A stretch of DNA of 37,833 bases from Aquiflexum sp041751335 (GTDB lineage: Bacteria; Bacteroidota; Bacteroidia; Cytophagales; Cyclobacteriaceae). Below, piece after piece: positions 8,205 to 16,827 of the stretch (within the stretch, counting starts at the first letter, position 1; each line of letters starts with the position of its first letter). The stretch is from NCBI RefSeq assembly GCF_041751335.1, contig NZ_JBGSXS010000184.1, positions 1-37,833 on the forward strand. The letters run 5' to 3'. The notes beneath the pieces are model-generated. The model was not told where the DNA came from. It was given only the letters and a program-made list of their open reading frames with translations, and ran no database searches. A program made the translations under genes and the position numbers.

Positions 8205-9931
8205 AAGAATTGAACAACAGCTTTTACCAATTGTGGATAAAAATTGCTGCAACAGTGATTTTGACCATTATCGTAGGATTTTTCCTTAGGCATTTTTTTC
8301 AGGAAGACCAAAATGTTTTGGCCTGGACCCTTCCCTCAATCATTGCCCTTGGATTAATTTATTGGGTAGTAATCAGCTATTTCAAAGAAAAGGATGTTAG
8401 GAACTCTTATTATGTCAATAAATACCATGATGTCTTTTTTAAAGGAACGATAATTTTCGCCATACTTTTGGTTTCAATTTCGATTACTTACAGTGTTTTA
8501 ATGTATTTAGAACAAAAGAATATTTTTGCCATTGTTGGATTGTTGATGCTGGTATCATGGCTGGCTGTTTTTATGATATATTTTGTTTGGTCAGTTTATC
8601 ATTACAATATAAATTTTGGAATTACTGATGGAGAATGGGCTGAAATAGCAGAAGCCAAAAGACAGGGGAGGAATTTGGAACTTGAAAATCCGGATTTCCA
8701 GATTCGTGAACCTAAGTACAACCCCTACCGAAGTCAGACCTTCGGCCTTCCTCCAGGAACTGTAAGGGGCATGATTGCTTTTACTTTATTGTTTGGAGGG
8801 ATCTCTCTTTTGGTTGCAAGTATGGGTACTGAGGAAATCAATCCTGAAATGATGCAATTAAGGATCCAACAATTTGAATTTTTTGAAACGGCATTTTTGA
8901 TGATGATTGCTTTTTATTTTGGTGACAGGTCACTCAAATATTTTAGGGATAGGTGGAGAAATCCAAATCAATCTAGCACTAATCAGGATCCATCAATAAT
9001 TAGAACCCAATCCAATACTTCAAATACGGATGGAATTCCTCCAACAACAATAGGTTTCGATGATTCTTTATCAGAGGATGATAGGGCATTTTTTGAAGAT
9101 GACAGGGAGTTTGGACTTTCAACCCAAAAAGAAGAACCAACTCCTTCCTCATTTACAGAACTTAAAAACAATCTCATCAAAACCAGCCCTGAACCAGACG
9201 AATCTGTAAATACATTTGGGTTTGTGCAGATCAAGGATAATGTCAACGGCAAAATCCTTAATGATGATCAACTCATGGATTCACTGGAAAAACTTGCTGA
9301 GAGTAAAGACCTTATCCTATCACTCTCTGTGGTCAAAGCTGTTATCGAAGTCGAATCTTCAGGACGTGGTCATCTAAAAAATGGTGATGCCAAAATACTT
9401 TTTGAAGGACACCTCTTTTGGAGACTGCTTAAAAATAAGGGGATGTCGGAGGATGAATTGGAAAAACTACAAAAACCAAATAAGGATATTCTTTATAAAT
9501 CATGGACGAGAGAATTTTATAAAGGTGGAATTGGAGAATATGAAAGACTGGAAAGAGCCAAAAAGATTGATCCAAAATTGGCAGTCTATTCGGCTTCATG
9601 GGGCTTGTTCCAGATATTGGGAGAAAACCTGGATCATAATATTAAATCCAGAATCGGTGAAGGTGAAGATCAATATAAATCTTGGATTGAATTTGAGGAA
9701 AAGCAACATGAGCATGAAAAATACCACTTCTTGGATTTTATGGCATTCATCATGACCAAAAAATTTAAAGGTACGCCTTTGATAAATTTCATTTCAGAAA
9801 ATGAAAACAGTAATGGCAATTATAATTGGGCAAACTTTGCTCATGGTTATAACGGTAGCGGTTATAAAGCAAATAAATATGATATAAGATTGCAGGCAGC
9901 ATACGAAAAACACAGGAAACTACTTCAGTGA
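8201..9931 (+). CDS. Six-TM protein with C-terminal N-acetylmuramidase domain
   Basis: This 576-residue protein has about six membrane segments (12-32, 38-60, 82-103, 108-133, 187-207, 228-245), a polar acidic linker (250-340) and a C-terminal N-acetylmuramidase domain of the DUF3380/PF11860 type (about 360-576). Family marks are VIEVESSG with probable catalytic E385, FEGHLFW at 401-407 and ASWGLFQILG at 465-474. Members cleave the glycan backbone of peptidoglycan and are known from phage endolysins. Here the domain is fused to a multi-pass anchor. The positive-inside rule places it in the cytoplasm, which is unexpected. Overlaps of 4 bases on both sides indicate translational coupling. Confidence 0.85.
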   Translation: MKELNNSFYQLWIKIAATVILTIIVGFFLRHFFQEDQNVLAWTLPSIIALGLIYWVVISYFKEKDVRNSYYVNKYHDVFFKGTIIFAILLVSISITYSVLMYLEQKNIFAIVGLLMLVSWLAVFMIYFVWSVYHYNINFGITDGEWAEIAEAKRQGRNLELENPDFQIREPKYNPYRSQTFGLPPGTVRGMIAFTLLFGGISLLVASMGTEEINPEMMQLRIQQFEFFETAFLMMIAFYFGDRSLKYFRDRWRNPNQSSTNQDPSIIRTQSNTSNTDGIPPTTIGFDDSLSEDDRAFFEDDREFGLSTQKEEPTPSSFTELKNNLIKTSPEPDESVNTFGFVQIKDNVNGKILNDDQLMDSLEKLAESKDLILSLSVVKAVIEVESSGRGHLKNGDAKILFEGHLFWRLLKNKGMSEDELEKLQKPNKDILYKSWTREFYKGGIGEYERLERAKKIDPKLAVYSASWGLFQILGENLDHNIKSRIGEGEDQYKSWIEFEEKQHEHEKYHFLDFMAFIMTKKFKGTPLINFISENENSNGNYNWANFAHGYNGSGYKANKYDIRLQAAYEKHRKLLQ

Positions 9932-10572
9932 TGAAAGCCCAAAGCTCATTTACAAATTATTTTTATTACGCTCCTGTGCTGTTAATTTTGGCAGTGTTGG
10001 TCTCCTCCTGCAAAAATAATGACAGGGCGCTTATTGTTGGCAAAATCCAAAATGCATCAGATCTGGCCACTACCGAATTTGTGATCGATAAAATTGTTTT
10101 TGGCACCAAAACCAAACGGCTTGCCTTTTTCAAAATCAATGAAGCCAGCTTTATGGCATATTCCCAAGCAAAGGTCAAAGCCGGAATAGATTTGAGTAAA
10201 ATAAGAGAAAGTGACATCAGGATAGATGGTGACAAAATCCACTTAATGCTTCCTTCCATAGAAGTGATCAATTTTTCTTATCCTCCTGCAAGTTTTGTCG
10301 AAGATTCTTTGATTTCTAATCCCAGAATATTTCTCAACAAAATTAATATCAGAGATCAAGAGGAATTTTTCCGTCTTGCAGAACTTGATATAAGGGAAAA
10401 CCTGCAATACATGGGTATCGTCAAGACTACCCAAAACCATACTAGACAATTGTTCAATGTACTTTTGGGCTCTTTGGGATATAAAGAAATCTACATCAAT
10501 TTTGAAAATGATGATCTGATTATTTCCAAGGTCAATCTATTGGTAAACCCTGAAAACCTGGTGGAACAATGA
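9928..10572 (+). CDS. DUF4230 lipoprotein
   Basis: This 214-residue protein has a lipoprotein signal peptide ending in LVSSC (C28), so it is probably anchored in the inner or outer membrane facing the periplasm. The rest matches DUF4230: KIQNASDLATTEFVIDKIVFG, then SQAKVKAGIDLSKI, then a beta-rich region with PSIEV. DUF4230 has no established biochemical role. The gene overlaps its neighbours by 4 bases on each side. The start could be Met1 or Met2; Met1 gives the exact ATGA overlap. Confidence 0.8.
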   Translation: MMKAQSSFTNYFYYAPVLLILAVLVSSCKNNDRALIVGKIQNASDLATTEFVIDKIVFGTKTKRLAFFKINEASFMAYSQAKVKAGIDLSKIRESDIRIDGDKIHLMLPSIEVINFSYPPASFVEDSLISNPRIFLNKINIRDQEEFFRLAELDIRENLQYMGIVKTTQNHTRQLFNVLLGSLGYKEIYINFENDDLIISKVNLLVNPENLVEQ

Positions 10573-12704
10573 TAGGATGGCTTCTCAGAAATTGGAAATT
10601 CTTACTTGATATAGTCATTGTTTTGGCTGTGGTGGTACTTGTTTTCATTTGGAATCCATTTGGGATTTTTGGAGGAGAAGCTAAATTAAAGGATACTGCC
10701 AATATGGTGGCAGAAGTCAATCAGATAGGCCAATTGATAACCGCTGAATATTATGGTGAAGTTATTGCCTCCATAGATGAGGCCAGATTGGATTTGATAG
10801 AAGATGAAAATATCAGTAACAATGCCATCACTTTGTTCAAAGACATTAAATCGGCTTTAGGAAACTTAAAATCTTTCCAAGACTTACCCAATTCTGAAAA
10901 AGATGAGGAATATAAAAAGATGACTCCTATAAGTGGGTGGAGAAGAGTATTAAGGTATGATGTCAATAGCCGGAATATCAGCGATAAGATCAACTATCAT
11001 GGCTATATGAATGATATCGTTGCAGATCCTCTTTATGATGACATGTTGGAATACATCTATAGGCTCAAAAGTAGGAGACCTAGAAATATCAAATGGGAGC
11101 CAAATCCGAGGCACAGAGAAGAGGCTTTATTTATGATTTATAATGAACTTCCCAGTCCAAACGAAACCATTGATCTTGAGGACTTTATGCAGTTTTATTA
11201 TCAGAACAAAACAGCTGAGTTAAGTAAAAGTGAAACCCGCAAAAAATTAGCGATGGTTGGCCGAGGTTGGGTAAAAGCAGGTTTTGATTTTTCTGAATTG
11301 AAAGAATCTTCTGTCATTATCCATGAAAGCCGTGGTGAAATCCATATCATGGGTCTTACGCCACAAATTCTAAATGCAGATATCAATCCTTGGTTTATTC
11401 CTGAAAAAGGTATTCCGGGATTCGAAATATTGGATGACAATGGTAGGGTAGATTTCAAAGATGCCAAACTTGTCAAAGAGTATTGTGTGGAAAAACTCCT
11501 TGCATTTGCCCACAGGGCTAACATTCTCCAAAAAGCCGAAGACCAAGCTTCTGAGACGCTTAAAAGCCTATTTACACTGATTACAGGAAAGGAAATAAAA
11601 AAAGTTGTTTTTCACAATGACCGAATCATCCAAATTGCCAACAGAATAGAAAAGGAACAGGCTGTAAGTCGATTTGATGTTGTTCTCTTGGATTCATTGC
11701 TGCAGCAGGAGTTTGACCTGATAAAATCATTAATGGATTCAGCTAAAGTTGATCCAAGGATAAGGCAGTCTTTGTTTCAAAAGGAAAATAATATTGCTTT
11801 TGTCATCAAAAATCTTAGGAATATTTCCATAATGGGAATGGACCTGAATTATGGATATTTTTCAAAACAAATTTTGGCAATAGCCGTCGATGGAATTCTG
11901 GATAAAGATGAAATCGGACTTTTGGATTCACTTCGGATTGATTGGGAGCTAATTGATAGAATAGATTATTTCAATAAGCACATCCCCTATCCAATATATT
12001 TCTGGTATGACAGTCCCGGTGAATATATTTCTGATTTCAATGCTGCCATTTCATTTTTGATGGATAAAAATCTGATAATTGGGGAATTGGAAAGTGTTAC
12101 AAAAAATATCAGTGAGGTAGATTCCTCTTATTTGGCTACGAATAAAGTATTGAACAGTAAAAAGATCAATGAAGTGGAATTGGTTTTGAACCAGATTCAA
12201 AATCCGATAGATGCCAGAGATACTTTATTCAGCCTTTTGTATCCATATCAATACAACAGTAAAATCATCATGAATTTTATCAATAACAAAGAAATTAGGG
12301 ACGTAAAACTGACTGAGCCAAACCCTTCTGATCTTAAGTTTTGGCATCTTTACCAGATTGACCATGGACACGTAATGCATTTGATACCGGAAGAATTTAA
12401 TGATTGGATAGAACCAAATATCAGAGCAAAGCTGAGGGAGAATGGAGCATTGAATTTTGGTAACAAATATATTTTGATAGCAGATTCAAGAAAATTCACA
12501 AATTTCATTCAGGATTCACCTAAATTATCAAATCCGGAACAGGATCAGGAAATGACCTCTTTTATTGAACTCTTGGTAAATGCAAGATCTGAATATCAAA
12601 CTCAAGGAACATTGGAGCGGGCCAACAGTTGGGTCAGAAAGAAGTTTGAACAAAGGAAGTCTGAACCAAAATGGCTGACCTCCTTTCGGGAATCTGTAAA
12701 ATGA
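10569..12704 (+). CDS. Large DUF4230-like membrane protein
   Basis: This 711-residue protein has one N-terminal membrane segment (about 12-28). Then DTANMVAEVNQIGQLITAEY at 42-60 and a later GRGWVKAGFDFSEL region (about 232-246) resemble the two halves of a DUF4230 domain. Roughly 130 residues of unrelated sequence are inserted between them. The C-terminal half (about 370-711) is helical and charged, with no recognised domain. The large soluble part should be periplasmic. It follows the DUF4230 lipoprotein with a 4-base overlap, giving two DUF4230-like proteins in tandem that may form a complex (inference). It ends 6 bases before the stop of the convergent GMC gene. Confidence 0.65.
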   Translation: MIGWLLRNWKFLLDIVIVLAVVVLVFIWNPFGIFGGEAKLKDTANMVAEVNQIGQLITAEYYGEVIASIDEARLDLIEDENISNNAITLFKDIKSALGNLKSFQDLPNSEKDEEYKKMTPISGWRRVLRYDVNSRNISDKINYHGYMNDIVADPLYDDMLEYIYRLKSRRPRNIKWEPNPRHREEALFMIYNELPSPNETIDLEDFMQFYYQNKTAELSKSETRKKLAMVGRGWVKAGFDFSELKESSVIIHESRGEIHIMGLTPQILNADINPWFIPEKGIPGFEILDDNGRVDFKDAKLVKEYCVEKLLAFAHRANILQKAEDQASETLKSLFTLITGKEIKKVVFHNDRIIQIANRIEKEQAVSRFDVVLLDSLLQQEFDLIKSLMDSAKVDPRIRQSLFQKENNIAFVIKNLRNISIMGMDLNYGYFSKQILAIAVDGILDKDEIGLLDSLRIDWELIDRIDYFNKHIPYPIYFWYDSPGEYISDFNAAISFLMDKNLIIGELESVTKNISEVDSSYLATNKVLNSKKINEVELVLNQIQNPIDARDTLFSLLYPYQYNSKIIMNFINNKEIRDVKLTEPNPSDLKFWHLYQIDHGHVMHLIPEEFNDWIEPNIRAKLRENGALNFGNKYILIADSRKFTNFIQDSPKLSNPEQDQEMTSFIELLVNARSEYQTQGTLERANSWVRKKFEQRKSEPKWLTSFRESVK

Positions 12705-12710
12705 TGGTGT

Positions 12711-15065
12711 CTATTCTCTTTTTCCAAGCTTTTTGAAATAAGTTTCAAACACATTTCCTCCAAAGAATTTTCCAAAAGTGCTAATCGCCTTCAAAGACTG
12801 AATTTTATTGGAAGTATTCAATGCCTTCATGGTTGTCAGTTGTTTGGCAAAATCTGCGGGTTGGATAATCAGTTTTCCTTTACCTAATATCTTTCCATCC
12901 GCAGATTCTCCTTCAAAAACAGTGATGAATAAGGTTGTCGTATCTTTCCATACATCAAATCCTTTATTATTGTAAACATCCTTGAATCCTCTGAAAAAAT
13001 ATTTTTTACCTTCTTTGCTTAATAGAACAGCATTATACAGCATTTTTTTCCTTTCAGGATCCTGACTGTTTTCAATAAAAAGATTGAACGTGCCCTGAAT
13101 GGCTGCAAGGGGTTCTGATGAAAGCGCAGGCGCCAACATAGTCCCGTACATTCCAGCTTCATGGGTAGAAACTCCCACAAAAGTTTCAACATCCTCAGAT
13201 CTTATGGTCAGGGTAAATTCAAATGGTGATTTGGAATTTTGCCCCTTTTCAAATCCTTTTTCATAATCTTCGGTTTCTTCCAATGAAAAATATCCTTTCA
13301 TAGTTTCCGTAAACTGAACACCTGGCTTTATGATGGGACTTGAGTCTTTCTCAGGATGGACATTAAATCCATAATCCAAATCTGTTCCCAATTCTTCTGC
13401 TATCACCTTGCAGCTCCTTTCGGCCAATGCACTGATGGTCAATAAAGGATTGGTGCCAACAGGTCTTGGGATCACAGCACCATCCATTACATATAATCCG
13501 TCATGAAGGTCGGTTCCTGAGCTTCCTGAAAAAACCTGACCTTTGTGATCCGTAACTCCGAGCCCTGCATGATCTGCCATGCCACAGCCTCCAAGAGGGT
13601 GAACGGTCACCAAATCATAATCCATCCGTTTGTTCCATGTTGGATTGGGTACTTGGGTTCCTCCCAAAGCTCGGGTGGCACTCAATAGTTTATCTTCCAC
13701 TTTCTTGAATATTTCCTGCTTCCCTACTCCTTTCCAATTGATTTGAAGTTGATCATTTTCAAAAACCATTTCACCATTCCCATCATCATGAGTCATCACC
13801 AGATAAATTTGTGTATGGTTGATGGCACCATAAAAAGGACCGCGGACCATGCTGACTATTTCCCTCCATTTTCTTTTGAAAAAATTATCTGAAAAAATTC
13901 TATCTCTATTCAAACCGAACAATCTTGAAAATGTCAGTAAAGTACCAGGCATAATTCCTCTAATGGGTCCGGGTACTGTGCCTTCTTCCAAAGTCATACC
14001 GTTTTCCAATACTGACCCATTCCGCATATCAATCACTGAAGTGATACAAGGGCCAACCTCAGAAACTTGATCATTTCCTCTCTTCCCAAGTCCAATACTA
14101 TTTATTGGAACATCATTATTGTATCCAAATCCCAACGCATCACCATTGCCTGTAAATCTTTTTCCCAACATTGATGAAACTTTCAATCCTTTTTGTGATG
14201 AACGGAAAAGGATTTCGGTAGAACCTAAGGAACCGGCACTCAAAATCACATTATCGGCATACACAAACATTTCAGGTGCGTCAAAGACTTCTCTTCCGGT
14301 ATTCAAAGGATTGAAAAAGACTTTCCAAGCTCCATTTGATTTCTCCACATGCCTGACATTGATCTCGGTAAAAATATCCGCCCCATGATTAAAAGCGTCA
14401 GGAAGGTAGTTCATGGCCGTAGTATTCTTGGCACCTACATTACAACCCGTAACACAATCACCGCAATTGGTACATTTGGGTTGTTGGATTCCAACATGGT
14501 TGACTTCCCTGTTCTCAAAGGTCACATTGATATCGAGCAGTTTAAAATCTTCAGCCATACGATTTGCCGAAATACGCATTGCTTCTGTTTTTCTCAAAAC
14601 AGGATACCCATTCTCATTTTCGGGATAAGGGTTAGGTTGAAGCATTTCCCAAGCCCTTTGTAAGCCTTCTTCAAATGAATTCAGATTTTCTCTTATAGCT
14701 ATTGGCCATTCTTTTTGTTCCATTACCCGAGGTTCAGGTTTGATGGAGACATTTGCATTTACAAGTGATGTTCCACCAAGGCCACAACCTTTAAAAACAT
14801 TGATTCCATTACCAAAATTGAATTCATACAAACCGTTTCTTGATTCAGAATTTTTATTTTTTTTCATGTTCATTTCCAAAGCTGCTTCTTTGAGTGTTTT
14901 TGGAAATTGACCAGGTAAAAATTCTTTTCCTTTTTCAAAAAGACAAACAGATTTGCCCAAGCGTGACATTCTTGAAGCGGCGATACTACCGCCATATCCT
15001 GAACCAATTACAATGAAATCATAATGGCTTTTCAGTTCCGATAAAGATTTGGATAGTTTTTTCAT
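12711..15065 (-). CDS. GMC flavoenzyme, cholesterol-oxidase-like, with C-terminal extension
   Basis: This 784-residue protein belongs to the GMC oxidoreductase superfamily. The FAD motif GSGYGG is at 21-26, the flavin-contact region FKGCGLGGTSLVNANVS at 91-107, the active-site His H489 in VHPLGGCGM, and the partner Asn N539 in GTNPLLTI. Cholesterol oxidases, which oxidise 3-hydroxysteroids, are the nearest family type. Four cysteines spaced CxxCxxCxxxC (198, 201, 204, 208) precede GAKNT. Residues about 580-784 form a beta-rich C-terminal domain starting with FTETMKGYF. In other bacteria related GMC proteins are fused to alpha/beta hydrolases; here such a hydrolase is the first gene of the same operon. 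The substrate is unknown. Confidence 0.85.
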   Translation of the reverse strand: MKKLSKSLSELKSHYDFIVIGSGYGGSIAASRMSRLGKSVCLFEKGKEFLPGQFPKTLKEAALEMNMKKNKNSESRNGLYEFNFGNGINVFKGCGLGGTSLVNANVSIKPEPRVMEQKEWPIAIRENLNSFEEGLQRAWEMLQPNPYPENENGYPVLRKTEAMRISANRMAEDFKLLDINVTFENREVNHVGIQQPKCTNCGDCVTGCNVGAKNTTAMNYLPDAFNHGADIFTEINVRHVEKSNGAWKVFFNPLNTGREVFDAPEMFVYADNVILSAGSLGSTEILFRSSQKGLKVSSMLGKRFTGNGDALGFGYNNDVPINSIGLGKRGNDQVSEVGPCITSVIDMRNGSVLENGMTLEEGTVPGPIRGIMPGTLLTFSRLFGLNRDRIFSDNFFKRKWREIVSMVRGPFYGAINHTQIYLVMTHDDGNGEMVFENDQLQINWKGVGKQEIFKKVEDKLLSATRALGGTQVPNPTWNKRMDYDLVTVHPLGGCGMADHAGLGVTDHKGQVFSGSSGTDLHDGLYVMDGAVIPRPVGTNPLLTISALAERSCKVIAEELGTDLDYGFNVHPEKDSSPIIKPGVQFTETMKGYFSLEETEDYEKGFEKGQNSKSPFEFTLTIRSEDVETFVGVSTHEAGMYGTMLAPALSSEPLAAIQGTFNLFIENSQDPERKKMLYNAVLLSKEGKKYFFRGFKDVYNNKGFDVWKDTTTLFITVFEGESADGKILGKGKLIIQPADFAKQLTTMKALNTSNKIQSLKAISTFGKFFGGNVFETYFKKLGKRE

Positions 15066-15072
15066 GATATGC

Positions 15073-16827
15073 TTAGTGTTCTATGGTGATTGGGTTTTCT
15101 TCAATAAGGTCATATTTTATATCATCTCCTTTGAAATGTGGGTCCTTGCCTGTGCCTTTATTCACGTCCTTCCAATTTTTTACTACTTTTTTTACCCCAA
15201 TTGGATAAATTTTTAAAGCCTTGCTATCCAAATGTAACCTTATAAAATTCTTATAATCCTCTCCTAAAAATGATGAAGAGGCCTCTGTGATATGGTTGTT
15301 AAGAAAATTACCGCTGACAAGAAGATACAATCCAAAAAGCACACCGCTCAAAATTCCTCCCACAACAATCATTTCTCCCGAAAACCATAATATTTGTTGT
15401 AAGCTGTCGATTTCCATCTCCCTCGTCAATAAGTTATATCTGGAAAACACCCAAATGAGAAAATATAAATTCACAATATGAAGTAGTCCATGTATTGCAC
15501 CTGCGATATAATTCCAATTGCCTTTACCTGATTTGACATCAGTAAAAACCAATAAACCGCCAAATAACAATAAATTCAGAGCCAAGACGGAAGGAATATG
15601 GCTTAAGCTGCTGCCTATCAATGATACGTAATCCCCAAATCCACCATCAAATAATGGGATTTCCTTTGCTTTTTGCATAAATGTAGCAGGATCACTTTTA
15701 GTACCCACTTGAAGCAGCCAAGTAGTGAAAAGATGAAATATTCCAAAAAATAAAAGCATGCTTACATTATAAAAAGGGAAAAGTAAATTTTTATAGCCCA
15801 ACAGTATGGAGTCACTTTTGGAAGGAAAAGTTGGTTCTACCAAAGTTGCTTTATATCCTTCCGAAGCAGTAATTTCTTTTTTTAGTGTATGAGTTGTATG
15901 CATAAAAGCGCCGCCCCCACCAGCGGTGATCAAATGGCATTTTTTATTGATGATTCCTTCTTCTACATAATGCGAGTAATGGTGTAAGTCTCCGGTCAAA
16001 ATGGTAGTTACCTGAATACTTTCGTTTTTTCCGCCATAAAAACACTCCGGGTCTTCAGAATGGGTTTTGCCAAAAATGATCTTATCAATAAAAAATTTAA
16101 ACCGGTCATGTGCAGAGCTTTTTTGGCTAAAAGACTTGTAAACCCAGGAGGGTTCTGCAGTTGCTAAAATGATTTTATCATTTGCTTGTATATCATCTCT
16201 TGCAATTTTTTTGAAGTAATTAAGTTGGGGGATATCAATATCAGCATTCAATTGAATATCAATTCCTAAAAGCCAATAGTTATGAGGTAATTTTAACGCG
16301 AAATAACTTCTCGACTGTTGGGTTCTCCAATTACCCATTGACCTTTTTTGAAGGAAGACTTTTATAAAATTGGTCAGCCCATCGTACCAGTCATGGTTAC
16401 CAGGAATTGCGAATAAATGAGGGGGATCGGGGTCGCTTCTGTTGCCAGGAAAAGCCGCATGATACGGTCCTTGCAATCTATTTCTATATTCATGTATTTC
16501 CGGAGTGGGATAAACCTCATCACCACCCATAATCAATATTTTACCCCTTTTAATTTTTTCACCATTGACTTCAAGATGATCTTTTGCAAGAAGGTGAGCA
16601 ATGGTATAAGTAGGATTAAACCCATCCCCTAAATCTGAAATGTAATCAATCCAGATATCCTCTCCATCAGAATAGTCCAAATAACCCACTTCTGGATCAA
16701 GTGCGGCCTGCATTTCTCTCCTATCAGCGAAGTTTCCAAAAACTGAAGATACCACGGTTTTAATTCCGGTAGAGGCCAATTGCTTGGGGTCGTACCAGTT
16801 TACCATTGGTTTTTTTTCAAATTTCAT
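15073..16827 (-). CDS. Membrane metallophosphoesterase
   Basis: This 584-residue protein has an N-terminal calcineurin-like phosphoesterase domain: GDEVYP at 102-107, GNHDW at 143-147, GDLHHYSHY at 279-287 and AGGGGAFMHTTH at 302-313. These residues would hold two metals and hydrolyse a phosphate ester. The C-terminal part has about four membrane segments (roughly 347-375, 412-430, 440-463, 480-505), so the enzyme works at the membrane, perhaps on a lipid phosphate (inference). It is 7 bases from the GMC gene and overlaps the patatin gene by 11 bases. Confidence 0.85.
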   Translation of the reverse strand: MKFEKKPMVNWYDPKQLASTGIKTVVSSVFGNFADRREMQAALDPEVGYLDYSDGEDIWIDYISDLGDGFNPTYTIAHLLAKDHLEVNGEKIKRGKILIMGGDEVYPTPEIHEYRNRLQGPYHAAFPGNRSDPDPPHLFAIPGNHDWYDGLTNFIKVFLQKRSMGNWRTQQSRSYFALKLPHNYWLLGIDIQLNADIDIPQLNYFKKIARDDIQANDKIILATAEPSWVYKSFSQKSSAHDRFKFFIDKIIFGKTHSEDPECFYGGKNESIQVTTILTGDLHHYSHYVEEGIINKKCHLITAGGGGAFMHTTHTLKKEITASEGYKATLVEPTFPSKSDSILLGYKNLLFPFYNVSMLLFFGIFHLFTTWLLQVGTKSDPATFMQKAKEIPLFDGGFGDYVSLIGSSLSHIPSVLALNLLLFGGLLVFTDVKSGKGNWNYIAGAIHGLLHIVNLYFLIWVFSRYNLLTREMEIDSLQQILWFSGEMIVVGGILSGVLFGLYLLVSGNFLNNHITEASSSFLGEDYKNFIRLHLDSKALKIYPIGVKKVVKNWKDVNKGTGKDPHFKGDDIKYDLIEENPITIEH

